Source: Patescibacteria group bacterium
Lineage (GTDB): Bacteria; Patescibacteriota; Patescibacteriia; Patescibacteriales; GWC2-42-12
Assembly: GCA_028707005.1 (NCBI GenBank)
Contig: JAQTVB010000004.1
Coordinates: 1-60,167, forward strand
Direction of reading: 5' to 3'
Length of the DNA: 60,167 nt
How positions within the stretch are numbered: the first letter of the stretch is position 1; every line of letters begins with the position of its first letter. The translations under genes were made by a program, and so were the position numbers. Shown here in pieces: positions 41,588 to 48,455 of this stretch. The notes below the pieces were generated by a model, which searched no databases, had not been told where the DNA came from, and worked only from the letters and a program-made list of their open reading frames with translations.

Positions 41588-41616
41588 TAAAAAAAGCCGG
41601 CGGGGGTGTACCGTCG
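41588..41616 (-). terminator. Terminator of the 68-residue orphan gene
   Basis: On the minus strand GCCGACGG and CCGCCGGC pair imperfectly and are followed by TTTTTTT. Confidence 0.65.
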
Positions 41617-41623
41617 GCGTAGG

Positions 41624-41830
41624 TTAGGAGAACGCTATGATATATCGGACAGCGTCCCCAACCGTTGAAATGTTCAATCCGCACTGGAACAGACCTCCGT
41701 TTGTCGCGTCGGATACAAGTTTGTTTATATCGGGCACCACTGTCTCATCGGTGATTTTGTCAAGCGTGATTTGTAGTTGAGCGGCGGCGAGCCTATAAAT
41801 GGCTTCGCGTATTTCCTGTTCGGTTTTCAT
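41624..41830 (-). CDS. Small orphan protein, unknown (68 residues)
   Basis: A soluble, mostly helical protein (MKTEQEIREAIYRLAAAQLQITLDKI) ending in DAVRYIIAFS. It has AGGAGA 15 bases before the ATG, its own promoter and a terminator, and runs against the surrounding cell-wall genes. No family recognised. The acyl-carrier-like helix content is not backed by a Ser attachment motif. Confidence 0.65.
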   Translation of the reverse strand: MKTEQEIREAIYRLAAAQLQITLDKITDETVVPDINKLVSDATNGGLFQCGLNISTVGDAVRYIIAFS

Positions 41831-41868
41831 TCGTTTTGTTTTTTCTCCTATTTATTTAACTTGATTTT

Positions 41869-41897
41869 ACCTTAGAGCAATAAGATAAAATTGTCAA
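41869..41897 (-). promoter_or_regulatory. Promoter of the 68-residue orphan gene
   Basis: Minus strand TTGACA (41892-41897), 17-base spacer, TAAGGT (41869-41874). Confidence 0.55.
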
Positions 41898-41903
41898 TAT
41901 TAT

Positions 41904-43043
41904 ATGGATCAACCAGAAAAAAAGCATAAAATCCTTTTGACCGGCGGCGGCACGGGCGGATCGGTTGCGCCGCTACTCGCTGTGGCGGAAGACCTCACCA
42001 CCCAGCCTCCTCTCCTAGTCAGTAGAGGAGGAGCAGAGGCGGGGGTTGAATTCCTCTGGCTGGGCACGAAGCAGGGCGTGGAACGGGCCATGGTGGAAAA
42101 GGCGGGCCTAAAATTTAAGGCGATCGCGGCCGGCAAATGGCGGCGCTATTTTTCGTTAAAAAATTTTTGGGATTTAATTAAAATTAAAATCGGCTTCTGG
42201 CAGGCGCTGTGGACAATCATGAGCTGGCGGCCGGACTTGGTGATGAGCGCGGGCAGTTTTGTAAGCGTGCCGGTGGTCTGGGCGGCTTGGCTTTTGCGCG
42301 TGCCGGTGCTGATTCACCAGCAAGATGCCAAGCCCGGACTGGCCAACAAGCTGATGGCGCCGTTCGCCAAAGCGATCACCGTAACCTTTGAAAAATCTTT
42401 GCGTGATTACGGGAAAAAAGCGGTCTGGACGGGAAACCCGACCAGGCGGAGCCTGGCAATTAAAAATTACGAATTAAAAATTACGAATTTTAAAATACGA
42501 AAAGATTTGCCGGTGGTGCTGGTAGTGGGCGGGGGGACGGGAGCGGCGGCGATTAATGAGTTAGTGGAGCAAGGGCTGGGCGAGTTAACAAAGTTTTGCC
42601 AGATTATCCATGTGACGGGGAAAAATAAATCAATTAAAAATTACGAACCTGCCTCGCTGGCAGGCGGGTTAAAAATTACGAATTACAAACATTACGAATT
42701 TTTGGATGCGGAACAAATGGCGGCGGCGCTAAAGCTGGCGGAGGTGGTGGTGACGCGCGCCGGCATGAGCGTGCTAAGCGAGCTGGCCTATTTAAAAAAA
42801 CCGGCCATAATTATTCCCATGCCCGAGTCGCACCAGGTGGAAAATGCCCGGATGTTTACAGGCGCCGGCCTGGTGCTTGAGCAGAAGAGTTTAACTGTTG
42901 AAAAACTGGTCAATGAGATAAAAGGTTTGCTGGGCGATGAAGCGCGGCGCCGCGAGCTGGGGGAGAAGATGGGGCGGGCGATGAAGCAGGGAGCGAATGA
43001 AGCGATGGTGGAGATAATAAATAAAATTTTAAATTTAAAATAA
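41904..43043 (+). CDS. murG: MurG, lipid II-forming GlcNAc transferase, with repeat insertions
   Basis: 379 residues. MurG adds GlcNAc to lipid I on the inner membrane face. The glycine loop GGGTGGSVAPLLAVAE, the second-domain loop VVGGGTGAAAINELV, and the donor-binding region VVTRAGMSVLSELAYLKKPAIIIP ... ESHQVENAR are all present. Three stretches are not family-like: QPPLLVSRGGAEAG (residues about 34-47), KNYELKITNFKIRK (about 187-200), and KNYEPASLAGGLKITNYKHY (about 244-263). Each corresponds to a dispersed repeat in the DNA, inserted in frame in surface loops. The catalytic parts are unbroken, so the enzyme is likely active. Confidence 0.94.
   Translation: MDQPEKKHKILLTGGGTGGSVAPLLAVAEDLTTQPPLLVSRGGAEAGVEFLWLGTKQGVERAMVEKAGLKFKAIAAGKWRRYFSLKNFWDLIKIKIGFWQALWTIMSWRPDLVMSAGSFVSVPVVWAAWLLRVPVLIHQQDAKPGLANKLMAPFAKAITVTFEKSLRDYGKKAVWTGNPTRRSLAIKNYELKITNFKIRKDLPVVLVVGGGTGAAAINELVEQGLGELTKFCQIIHVTGKNKSIKNYEPASLAGGLKITNYKHYEFLDAEQMAAALKLAEVVVTRAGMSVLSELAYLKKPAIIIPMPESHQVENARMFTGAGLVLEQKSLTVEKLVNEIKGLLGDEARRRELGEKMGRAMKQGANEAMVEIINKILNLK
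42002..42045. repeat. Intragenic palindrome in murG (site 1)
   Basis: CCTCCTCTCCTAGTC and AGTAGAGGAGGAG pair as inverted arms. The translated loop QPPLLVSRGGAEAG interrupts the usual short stretch before the EFLWLG strand of MurG. Confidence 0.65.
42459..42499. repeat. Intragenic AATTACGAATT repeat in murG (site 2)
   Basis: AATTAAAAATTACG occurs twice in a row and is read as KNYELKITN. The identical peptide is encoded in miaB at 60.1 kb. Confidence 0.8.
42632..42700. repeat. Intragenic composite repeat in murG (site 3)
   Basis: AATTAAAAATTACGAACC is followed by the GC palindrome CCTGCCTCGCTGGCAGGCGG and another AAAAATTACGAATTAC. The GC palindrome nested in AATTACGAATT arms repeats the arrangement between genes at 28.4 kb. 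Confidence 0.8.
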
Positions 43044-43047
43044 TTAA

Positions 43048-43266
43048 CATTACTTACGCACATAAAGATTTTAGCTAATTTTAAAGATAAACTATTTATT
43101 TTTGGCAAAAACTTGGATATAATGCGAATTTGCGAATAAAGGCGAATGCCGCAAATATTATTCGCAGAATTCGCATTCTAATTCGCAGCATTCGCATTAT
43201 AGTTTGTTGCTTTTAATTGAAAGTCTATTTTAAGATCAGCTTGAAATTTAAAGTGCATAAGTACTG
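43048..43266. mobile_element. 219-bp MITE, copy 2
   Basis: Same length and ends as copy 1 at 22460-22678, about 97 percent identical by eye. It is flanked by perfect 7-bp direct repeats TAATTAA (43041-43047 and 43267-43273), different from those of copy 1. It starts 4 bases after the murG stop codon, so the insertion just missed the gene. Confidence 0.88.
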
Positions 43267-43276
43267 TAATTAATCT

Positions 43277-43398
43277 AGATTCCCGCCGGAATTTATCCCG
43301 TTGCATAACGGGGCGGGAATGACAAAATATAATCCCCCTTACCCTGCCCGCTCGTGCCTCGCAGTGGCAGGCAGGCCCCTTTGTCAAGGGGGCAAAAT
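43277..43398. repeat. Two palindromic elements before apt
   Basis: First an ATTCCCGCC...GGCGGGAAT palindrome (43277-43319), then CCCCCTT ... AAGGGGG enclosing CCTGCCCGCTCGTGCCTCGC (43331-43398). The second is nearly the same as a piece found in frame inside murC at 46711-46775. Confidence 0.75.
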
Positions 43399-43401
43399 TC
43401 T

Positions 43402-43929
43402 ATGAACTTAAAATCAAAAATCAGGGAAATACCGGATTGGCCGAAAAAGGGCGTGAATTTTAAAGACATCACCACCTTGCTGGAAGACGCGGCGGCTTTT
43501 AAGCAGGCCGTGGATGAATTGGCCGCGCCGTTTCTAGGGCAAAAAATTGATAAAGTGGTAGGCATTGACGCGCGCGGTTTTTTATTGGCCGCGCCCGTAG
43601 CCTATAAGCTGGGCGTAGGCGTGGCGCTGGTCAGAAAGAAAGGCAAATTGCCGTCGCGCACCGTGGAACAGGAATACACTCTGGAGTATGCCGCCAACAC
43701 CATTGCCATGCATGATGACGCCATTAAACCCGGCGAGAAAGTGCTGTTAGTGGACGACTTGTGCGCTACCGGCGGCACGGCCTTGGCCGCTTGCGACTTG
43801 ATAGCCAAGCTGGGTGGAAAAATTGCGGGCGTGAGTTTTTTAATTGACTTGCCGTTTTTGGGCGGCAGCGGCAAACTGAAAGCGCGGGGATTAGCGGTAA
43901 GGCGGCTGGTGGAGTATGAGGGAGAATAG
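43402..43929 (+). CDS. apt: Adenine phosphoribosyltransferase
   Basis: 175 residues from the ATG at 43402 (MNLKSKIREIPDWPKKGVNF); the frame extends upstream only into repeat sequence. Apt converts adenine and PRPP to AMP. Seen: DITTLLEDAAAF, VVGIDARGFLLAAPVAYKL, the KLPSRTVEQEYTLEYA loop, and the PRPP site VLLVDDLCATGGTALAA. With the MTA phosphorylase gene that follows, it forms a short adenine salvage route. Confidence 0.96.
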   Translation: MNLKSKIREIPDWPKKGVNFKDITTLLEDAAAFKQAVDELAAPFLGQKIDKVVGIDARGFLLAAPVAYKLGVGVALVRKKGKLPSRTVEQEYTLEYAANTIAMHDDAIKPGEKVLLVDDLCATGGTALAACDLIAKLGGKIAGVSFLIDLPFLGGSGKLKARGLAVRRLVEYEGE

Positions 43930-43939
43930 TATATCGCTT

Positions 43940-44150
43940 GTCATTGCGAGGAGCCCACTCAGCGCGCCAGCGCTTGAGTGGGCGACGAAGCAATCTCTGG
44001 TAAGAAAGAAATATAAACACAATTAAAATACATTAATTAACAAAATTAATTTTGCTTGGAGAAGCTTATCTCTAGATAGGGCAAGATTTTTCTAACCAGA
44101 GATTGCCGCGTCGCTCATTACGCTTCGCTTCATTCGCTCCTCGCAATGAC
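43940..44150. repeat. GTCATTGCGAGG-type element (family B)
   Basis: Inverted ends of about 50 bases (GTCATTGCGAGGAGCC ... GCAATCTCTGGTAAG and CTAACCAGAGATTGCC ... CTCCTCGCAATGAC) around an AT-rich centre of about 95 bases with AACAAAATTAATTTTGCTTGG. Confidence 0.75.
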
Positions 44151-44161
44151 AATTATGTTTT

Positions 44162-44947
44162 ATGCCTAGAATCAAAATCGCCATTATCGGCGGCTCGGGC
44201 ATTGATAATCCGGAGATTATCAAAAACGCCAAAGAAAAAAACATTGACACGCCGTACGGCCATACGGCCTCGCCTTTAATCTGCGGCCGGATAGGCGGCG
44301 TTGAAGTGGTAGTGCTGGCGCGCCACGGCCAAGGGCACACCATTATGCCCACCAAAGTGCCGTATCGGGCCAATATTTGGGCTTTAAAGCAGGTTGGCTG
44401 CACGCACATTATCGCGACCACGGCTTGCGGCTCGTTGCGGGAAGCGGTCAAGCCGCGGGATTTGATTTTTCCAGACCAGTTTATTGATTTTACCAAGCAC
44501 CGCAATTTAACGTTTTTTGAGGACAAAGTGGTGCATACGGCCATGGCCGAGCCGTTTTGCCCGATTTTAAGAGCAATTTTGATCAGGACCGCCAAAGCCC
44601 TAAGCCTTTCGCACCATGAAACCGGCACGATTATCACCATAGAAGGCCCGAGATTTTCCACCCGCGCCGAAAGCCGTTTTTTTAAGCAAATTAACGCTGA
44701 CGTGGTTAATATGTCCACCGTTCCGGAAGTAATCTTGGCGCGCGAGATGGGCATTTGCTATGCCTCCGTGGCCACGGCTACGGATTACGACGCCTGGCGT
44801 GAAGATGAAGCGGCGGTCACCTGGCAGATGATTCTGCAAGTGATGAAAGATAACGCGGACAATGTGATAAAACTTTTATTGAAAGCAATTCCGGAAATAG
44901 CCATTGAATTTGAGCAAGAGGAATGCGGGCATTGCGGAGCGAAATAA
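44162..44947 (+). CDS. S-methyl-5'-thioadenosine phosphorylase / purine nucleoside phosphorylase (MTAP family)
   Basis: 261 residues. The family marks are IAIIGGSGIDNPEI, the TPYGHTASPLICGRIGG stretch, LARHGQGHTIMPTKVPYRAN, ATTACGSLREAVKPRDLIFPDQFIDFT, and EGPRFSTRAESRF. These fit MTAP-type trimeric phosphorylases, which split methylthioadenosine (or a purine nucleoside) into adenine and a sugar phosphate. The next enzyme, Apt, is encoded just upstream. The exact substrate preference cannot be settled by eye. Confidence 0.92.
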   Translation: MPRIKIAIIGGSGIDNPEIIKNAKEKNIDTPYGHTASPLICGRIGGVEVVVLARHGQGHTIMPTKVPYRANIWALKQVGCTHIIATTACGSLREAVKPRDLIFPDQFIDFTKHRNLTFFEDKVVHTAMAEPFCPILRAILIRTAKALSLSHHETGTIITIEGPRFSTRAESRFFKQINADVVNMSTVPEVILAREMGICYASVATATDYDAWREDEAAVTWQMILQVMKDNADNVIKLLLKAIPEIAIEFEQEECGHCGAK

Positions 44948-45065
44948 AGCTTAACCCTTTAAATAAAGGAGCCGCTTCGTAAGCTGGCGGAGCGGGGGAT
45001 TTAATAGCCGAAGCTGGATTTTATCAGTATGTTTGTAAAACATAATTTTTAGCAGATTGTTTACC

Positions 45066-45779
45066 ATGATTAATCAAATTATCAAAAAATATCGGGTAAG
45101 AAGAGAGAGATTGGATGAGACGACGGCAAGGCTTGTTAAAGACCTATGGCCCCATGTAATTGACGGCACCATTATAAACGGCGGCAACTTTCAGATCAGA
45201 GACGGGATTTACAGAACTCATTATCTGGCCACAGCCTCTTTCAAGGCTGCGGTTTTGTTATTTAAAAGGGCGAAAAGCAAAAATAAAAAAGCGACCCTTT
45301 CTTTTTTAATTGACAATTTTAGCATTCGCGACAAGGTTTTTAAAATACCAAAAGAGTATCTTAAAATTTTAAAAGAAAATCATATTAGCTTAAAGGCAGT
45401 TTTTTATTTCAAAGAAAGCCAACTAAGAAACAGAGCGGGCAGGCATTTAGTAAAAAGGATTTCCGGGGGCAAGCTTAAAGCAAAGAATTTGTTTTATGAA
45501 GTAGCGCATTTTTTTAGGAAAATTGAAATTGCTAGGAAGCATAAAACATTAAAAGTATTTACGCCGCTTGGGACTGCGCTTTTAACTCAACAGCTTTTTG
45601 ATAGCGAAAAACTGGGCAACAAAGTAGCGATGAATTTAATGCACGAAGGTTCATATGTATCTAAAAATAACGCTAACGCCTTGGTTTATCATTCGTTGGG
45701 CGGCAAAATGACGGTAATAAATGTGTATTTTAAAGAAAGAGCGGATCATATAATAATTGAAGCTAGTTTGCATAAATGA
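45066..45779 (+). CDS. Unknown soluble protein (237 residues)
   Basis: I do not recognise it. From the ATG at 45066 it is basic and soluble, without membrane helices. Segments such as VLLFKRAKSKNKKATLSFLIDN, GRHLVKRISGGKLKAKNLFYE and KVFTPLGTALLTQQLFDSEKL suggest an alpha/beta enzyme fold, but no catalytic signature is obvious. It stands between the salvage genes and murC, with AAAGGAGCCGC palindromic sequence upstream. Codon use resembles the neighbours, so a long-time resident gene is likely. Confidence 0.7.
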   Translation: MINQIIKKYRVRRERLDETTARLVKDLWPHVIDGTIINGGNFQIRDGIYRTHYLATASFKAAVLLFKRAKSKNKKATLSFLIDNFSIRDKVFKIPKEYLKILKENHISLKAVFYFKESQLRNRAGRHLVKRISGGKLKAKNLFYEVAHFFRKIEIARKHKTLKVFTPLGTALLTQQLFDSEKLGNKVAMNLMHEGSYVSKNNANALVYHSLGGKMTVINVYFKERADHIIIEASLHK

Positions 45780-45894
45780 TCATTTATTTTTTGTCATAAC
45801 AGCCATTGAGCCGCTATCCTGGAGGGAACGGTAGACATGTTCGTGCTTCCAACTCCTAGATTGCGGGTCGGAGCCCGCAATGACAATTCTAATT

Positions 45895-47382
45895 ATGGAT
45901 TTATCAAAAATAAAAAAAATTTATCTGATCGGCGTAAAAGGCGTGGGTATGACCATGCTGGGGCAGTATTTGGCTGCGCGCGGCCTGGAAGTGAGCGGTT
46001 CGGATGGGCCGGAAAAGTACATGACTGACGCGGTGCTGGCCAAATGCGGCATCAGGGTGATAGAAAAGTTTGACGCTGAAAACATGCCGGCCGACGCCGA
46101 TTTGATAATTTATTCCACGGCCTATAATGCCGAGAGCAACGTGGAAGTGGCCGCCGCTTTGGCCGGAAAAATAAAAGTTTTGACTTACGCCCAGGCTTTG
46201 GGCGAGGTGTTTAATCAAAAATACGGCATTGCCGTAGTGGGTTCTCATGGAAAAACCACGACCACGGCCTGGCTCGGCTATGTCATGGAACGGTCCGGAT
46301 TGAAGCCGGGCGTGATGGCGGGCGCAAGCGTGCCGCAGCTGGGTGGCTGCGCTGTCGCCGGCGGCTCTGAATACTTAGTTATTGAAGCCGATGAGTATCA
46401 GAATAAGCTGGCTTATTATTTGCCCAAGGCCGTGCTGTTGAATAATATTGATTATGACCATCCGGATTTTTTTCCGACTACGGCCGATTATGAAAATGCT
46501 TTCATAGAATTCATAAAAAAAATACCAGCTAAAGGTTTTTTAGTGGCGAATTTCGATGATCCGGCTGTAAGAAAGATCGCCCAGGTTAACTGCCGCGGCA
46601 AGGTGATTACTTATGCCATCAATGAAGCGGCCGATTACGTTGCCTATGATTTACAGGCGCATGATGGCAAACAATATTTTAAAGTAAAATTTGGGGTGGA
46701 AGAGGAAGAAAATCCCCCTAGCCCTGCCCGCTCGTGCCTCGCAGTGGCAGGCGGGCCCCTTTATCAAGGGGGTAAAAATACAGGGGGCAGGGCAGATGAA
46801 CTGGGTGATTTCGTGATTCAGCTGGCCGGCCGGCATAACGTATCTAACGCGCTGGCCGTGATCGCCACGAGCGTTGAATTGAACATTGAATTATTCAAGA
46901 TCAGAAAATATTTGGCAGAATTCAGCGGCACGACGCGCCGATTGCAAGCGCTTGGCGAGTTTCACGGCGCTACCATTATTGACGATTACGCCCATCATCC
47001 CACGGAAATCAAGGCGACGATCAGCGCTTTGCGGCAAAAATACGGCAACCGCAAGCTGATAGTTGTTTTCCATCCGCACACTTTCAGCCGCACCAAGGCT
47101 TTATTCAATGATTTTCTGAAGAGCTTTTCCGGCGCGGACGAATTGGTTATTCTGGATATTTACGGATCGGCGCGGGAACAGCAAGGCGGAGTGAGCAGCC
47201 GGGAATTGGTTGATCAATTAAAAATTAAAAATTGCGAATTACGAATTAATCAAGAGGTAAGATATATTCCAACTTTGAAACAATGCGAAGAGTATCTGCG
47301 GGAACATATTGTAAGAGATGATGTTGTGGCGCTTCTGGGCGCGGGGGATATTTTTAGGGTGGGGGAGAAGCTGGTGAAATAA
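45895..47382 (+). CDS. murC: UDP-MurNAc-L-alanine ligase MurC, with repeat insertions
   Basis: 495 residues from the ATG at 45895 (MDLSKIKKIYLIGVKGVGMT); an ATG five codons upstream overlaps a palindrome. MurC adds L-Ala to UDP-MurNAc using ATP. Motifs: GVKGVGMTMLGQYL, the ATP loop GSHGKTTTTAWLG, EADEYQNKLAYY, DYDHPDFFP, the HNVSNALA site and DDYAHHPTEIKAT. Two parts are extra: a 30-residue stretch near residues 272-301 (NPPSPARSCLAVAGGPLYQG...), and LKIKNCELRINQ near 441-452. Both come from dispersed repeats inserted in frame. Confidence 0.94.
   Translation: MDLSKIKKIYLIGVKGVGMTMLGQYLAARGLEVSGSDGPEKYMTDAVLAKCGIRVIEKFDAENMPADADLIIYSTAYNAESNVEVAAALAGKIKVLTYAQALGEVFNQKYGIAVVGSHGKTTTTAWLGYVMERSGLKPGVMAGASVPQLGGCAVAGGSEYLVIEADEYQNKLAYYLPKAVLLNNIDYDHPDFFPTTADYENAFIEFIKKIPAKGFLVANFDDPAVRKIAQVNCRGKVITYAINEAADYVAYDLQAHDGKQYFKVKFGVEEEENPPSPARSCLAVAGGPLYQGGKNTGGRADELGDFVIQLAGRHNVSNALAVIATSVELNIELFKIRKYLAEFSGTTRRLQALGEFHGATIIDDYAHHPTEIKATISALRQKYGNRKLIVVFHPHTFSRTKALFNDFLKSFSGADELVILDIYGSAREQQGGVSSRELVDQLKIKNCELRINQEVRYIPTLKQCEEYLREHIVRDDVVALLGAGDIFRVGEKLVK
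46711..46775. repeat. Intragenic GC palindromic element in murC
   Basis: CCCCCTA...AAGGGGG around CCTGCCCGCTCGTGCCTCGC. Over about 65 bases it matches the intergenic element at 43331-43398 with only a few differences, which shows that the same element sits both between and inside genes. Confidence 0.88.
47215..47252. repeat. Intragenic AATTACGAATT repeat in murC
   Basis: CAATTAAAAATTAAAAATTG and the following CGAATTACGAATTAATC are read as LKIKNCELRINQ, close to the KNYELKITN peptide in MurG and MiaB. Confidence 0.75.
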
Positions 47383-47383
47383 A

Positions 47384-47530
47384 TCCCAAACCCCAAATTC
47401 CAATGACCAATTAAGCCCTAAACTCTAAATCCTAATTATTGAGCGTTGGGATTTGGGATTTAATTGATCATTGGGATTTGAAAATTGGGATTTCATTGAT
47501 AATTGGTTGTTGGGGCTTAGAATTTTTAGA
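47384..47530. repeat. Long imperfect palindrome, family A
   Basis: Left arm ATCCCAAACCCCAAATTCC and ATGACCAATTAAGCCC; right arm TTGGGATTTGGGATTTAATT, GATCATTGGGATTTG and TTGTTGGGGCTTAGAATTT. It lies between murC and the MreD-like gene. Confidence 0.72.
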
Positions 47531-47535
47531 TTAAT

Positions 47536-48069
47536 ATGATCATAAAAATTATCACTAGCATATTATCGGTCATGGCCCTGTCAGCTTTGCAGATCGCCTT
47601 TATCAGCGGCTTGCCCGGCTGGTTCAGCAGTTTGAATTTAATTTTGGTAGTTTTAATTTTCATCTTGGGCTTTGTCGGTTTTGAGGCCGCGATGTGGTGG
47701 TCGCTGGGAACCGGGCTGCTTTTAGAAATTTTTTCTTTTTTGCCGTTTGGCATTTATCTGATAAGCTTCTGCTTGACTATGGCGATTGCCAATTTTTTGC
47801 TGAATTATTTTTTCACCAATCGTTCACTTTACTCTTTTTTAGCCCTGACAGCTTTATCAACTCTAGCTTATGAACTATTGGTAAATTTAGCAGCCTTTTT
47901 TTTCCTAGAGGCTGGCGGGCGCTTTTTTCTGATGCGGTCCAGCTTTTGGTCCTTAGTCTTAGAGCAGATTATTTTAAATCTGCTGTTCACTATTTTTCTT
48001 TATTACGTGGTGCATTTTTTCAGCCGCAATTTTCGCCCGGAATTTTTAATCAAGAATAAGAAATACTAA
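47536..48069 (+). CDS. MreD-like rod-shape membrane protein
   Basis: 177 residues with about five helices. MreD proteins have little conserved sequence, but the pattern FEAAMWWSLGTGLLLEIFSFLPFGIYLISF, with an acidic residue and PFG after the second pair of helices, matches them. The gene lies before a PBP2 gene, as mreD does in mreBCD-mrdA clusters. mreB and mreC are not in this window. The small orphan gene on the other strand now separates it from PBP2. Confidence 0.72.
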   Translation: MIIKIITSILSVMALSALQIAFISGLPGWFSSLNLILVVLIFILGFVGFEAAMWWSLGTGLLLEIFSFLPFGIYLISFCLTMAIANFLLNYFFTNRSLYSFLALTALSTLAYELLVNLAAFFFLEAGGRFFLMRSSFWSLVLEQIILNLLFTIFLYYVVHFFSRNFRPEFLIKNKKY

Positions 48070-48108
48070 AAAAACAGGGCGTCTCATACATTTACATGAT
48101 GGACGCCC
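48070..48108 (-). terminator. Terminator of the 78-residue orphan gene
   Basis: On the minus strand GGGCGTC and GACGCCC form a stem followed by TGTTTTTTT. Its position right after the MreD-like stop means it may also end that gene. Confidence 0.7.
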
Positions 48109-48128
48109 GTCTGTCTCTAGCCTGATGG

Positions 48129-48365
48129 CTAGTGGTTGTTTAGAAAGTGCAGAGTCGCCGTGTGGTCCTTTTCGGAGAATTCTGGCACGGTGACTTGTTC
48201 TGGGTCATACTGTTCGGCATGGAGAAATCCAGTTAGCCCGAATGTAAGCTGTAAAAAACAATCAAAGAGCGTGGCGTCATGAGCATCAATCTCTCCCAAC
48301 TTGCGTTGATCCAGCTTAATGGTCCAATGGCCGTCAATCTTTGTGTCTACGGTTGCAGTCGCCAT
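48129..48365 (-). CDS. Small orphan protein, unknown (78 residues)
   Basis: A soluble acidic protein (MATATVDTKIDGHWTIKLDQ) without any motif I recognise. AAAGGAGG lies 5 bases before the ATG, an unusually strong ribosome binding site for this window. It is transcribed against mreD and mrdA and has its own promoter and terminator. Confidence 0.7.
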   Translation of the reverse strand: MATATVDTKIDGHWTIKLDQRKLGEIDAHDATLFDCFLQLTFGLTGFLHAEQYDPEQVTVPEFSEKDHTATLHFLNNH

Positions 48366-48394
48366 AAAGCCTCCTTTTGTTGGCTGTTAATTAG

Positions 48395-48424
48395 ATGTTA
48401 GCATTTTTATTTTTAGATTGTCAA
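48395..48424 (-). promoter_or_regulatory. Promoter of the 78-residue orphan gene
   Basis: Minus strand TTGACA (48419-48424), 18-base spacer, TAACAT (48395-48400). Confidence 0.5.
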
Positions 48425-48455
48425 TTCGTATTATATTCGTAATTCGCATTGTCCT

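Noticed and set aside
41624-41830. Acyl carrier protein
   Set aside because: The size and helices fit loosely, but the DSL phosphopantetheine attachment motif is absent.
44092-44754. 220-codon minus-strand frame opposite the MTAP-type gene
   Set aside because: The plus-strand protein is a clear phosphorylase; the minus frame is its shadow and begins in a family B repeat.
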